Below, in pieces: positions 63,242 to 64,000 of a DNA stretch of 64,000 nt (positions are counted from its first letter, which is position 1; every line of letters starts with the position of its first letter). The notes below the pieces were generated by a model. It was given only the letters and a program-made list of their open reading frames with translations, was not told where the DNA came from and ran no database searches. Source of the DNA: Rachicladosporium sp. CCFEE 5018. Lineage: Eukaryota > Ascomycota > Dothideomycetes > Cladosporiales > Cladosporiaceae. The position numbers and the translations under genes are program-made. Location of the stretch: positions 1,376,078 to 1,440,077 of the forward strand of contig KZ111145.1 of assembly GCA_002077045.2 (NCBI GenBank), written 5' to 3'.

Positions 63242-63999
63242 TCATATCAGACCAGCTTTGCCGAGCTGTTTCTCGACCTCGCGCATGCCCTCGAGGTCGT
63301 CCTGGATCGAGTCATGCAAATTAGCGGATGTCCAGGCGAATGCTTCGGGAAGCGGAGGGGACGGTGGTGCAGAACAACGACGCGGCTGCTGCTCAGCCAA
63401 TCCGCGTGACGTCTTCCTCGACCTGTACGGCGCAAGGGCATCAGTGGACTGCCATAATGATACACCGGGCACGAAACAGCGACGTGTCCACTCACCTCCA
63501 TATCCTCCAAACTATCCTGCGCCCCAATGACTCTCAGCACATTCTTCTTACTGCTCTCCTGCATCTCTCCCGCAAGCAGTAGCTCGTCCAGAATGAAGTA
63601 GGCCTTCTGGAAATTGAAGATGATGTCCAGCTCGCAGACATTCCCGTAGTATTTGTCCATTTGCTCGACGTAGCGGTGAACGATCTCGAGCGTGATGAGT
63701 TCGTTGTCGGTGTTGTCCGTGGCGGCGACGAAGTAGAGGGAGGCGTAGCGACGGTAGACTACCTTGGTGTCTTGTTTCCTTGTCAGCGTGACTGGTCAAA
63801 GGTCATGAGTGAGGAAGTGGAAGGTGAACAGGAGGGTAAGTAAGTGAGGATGGTTGAACGAAAAGATGTTTGTATCAATACCTTTGTACTCAAGGAAGTT
63901 GCACATCCTCGTCCGCCTGGCGAGAACAAGCTGTGAGACATCCTTGATGATCTTCGCCTTGTCCTTGGGCGACAGTGTGGTGAACCACTTCGCTAGGCG
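63242..63999 (-). CDS. AP-1 sigma subunit, second homolog, cut by window end
   Basis: complement(join(63242..63301, 63496..63770, 63882..63999)) are exons 5, 4 and 3 of the gene described at 36666-37583. Base 64000 is the last base of intron 2, so exons 1 and 2 are outside. The coding differences I noticed in exons 4 and 5 are synonymous. The alternative last exon is also present at 63393-63422. Confidence 0.88.
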
Positions 64000-64000
64000 C

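Larger units (their letters stand above)
47123..64000. repeat. Homologous block, contig 3 copy
   Basis: Collinear with 20603-37425. Bases 47123-47222 are identical to both 15306-15405 and 20603-20702. From 47223 this copy diverges from contig 2. The gene order is the same, and the copy is cut by the end of the window. Confidence 0.93.

Noticed and set aside
1..64000. CRISPR arrays, insertion sequences, prophage, biosynthetic cluster, rRNA genes
   Set aside because: None seen. The sequence is eukaryotic, and the only tandem array is the 57-bp coding repeat.

Overview
The window is nuclear DNA of a filamentous ascomycete (Pezizomycotina). The introns I resolved are mostly 48-65 bp, with some up to 195 bp, and have GT..AG ends and CTGAC/CTAAC-like branch sites. 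The genes are typical single-copy fungal ones: a GNA-1/FadA-type G-alpha, an Mhp1-like LRR protein, a paxillin-like LIM protein, MIC10, URB2, MAF1, AP-1 sigma, CDC14 and a glutamate-cysteine ligase regulatory subunit. A Dothideomycete with two diverged homologous copies of its genome would fit; Hortaea werneckii, a known duplicated/hybrid black yeast, is one candidate, but that is inference and I cannot confirm the species.

The window is a scaffold of three contigs joined by two gaps of exactly 100 N (15406-15505 and 47023-47122). Contig 1 (1-15405) carries the 3' end of an unidentified gene, a GPI-type Ser/Thr-rich surface protein, a 41-residue microprotein gene with one intron, the Mhp1-like gene, the complete G-alpha gene and most of a LIM gene. 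Contig 2 (15506-47022) starts inside the same G-alpha gene and repeats G-alpha plus LIM almost base for base. It then carries a decayed BTB gene, NHP2, a decayed hypothetical gene, a HAD-type dehalogenase, tRNA-Leu(UAA), MIC10, URB2, MAF1, a possible small ORF, AP-1 sigma, the GCL regulatory subunit, a C2H2 factor, an unidentified protein, CDC14 and the start of a SET-domain gene. Contig 3 (47123-64000) starts again inside the LIM gene and repeats the BTB to AP-1 sigma region with a few percent divergence, ending at an AP-1 sigma splice acceptor.

Contig 1 ends, and the first mismatch between contigs 2 and 3 occurs, at the same base of the LIM gene (20702/20703 against 47222/47223), and contig 3 begins exactly 100 bp earlier. 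This is the signature of an assembly-graph branch. The apparent tandem duplications are therefore best read as two homologous chromosomes laid end to end, not as genomic tandem copies.

Comparing the two homologs is the most informative part of the window. The housekeeping genes NHP2, URB2 and MAF1, and the visible part of AP-1 sigma, are open in both. In contig 2 the BTB gene has two frameshifts and a nonsense codon, the neighbouring hypothetical ORF has three out-of-frame deletions, and the dehalogenase has lost a splice donor; contig 3 keeps all three intact. The comparison also supports two mutually exclusive 3' terminal exons in AP-1 sigma, a 57-bp coding repeat that differs by one unit, and a tRNA whose only differences lie in its 8-nt intron.

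NHP2, tRNA-Leu, URB2 and MAF1 lie within about 10 kb, so this stretch is rich in ribosome-biogenesis and Pol III functions. MIC10/URB2 and AP-1 sigma/GCL regulatory subunit are divergent pairs, and URB2/MAF1 is convergent. I saw no transposon, CRISPR array, rRNA gene or biosynthetic cluster.
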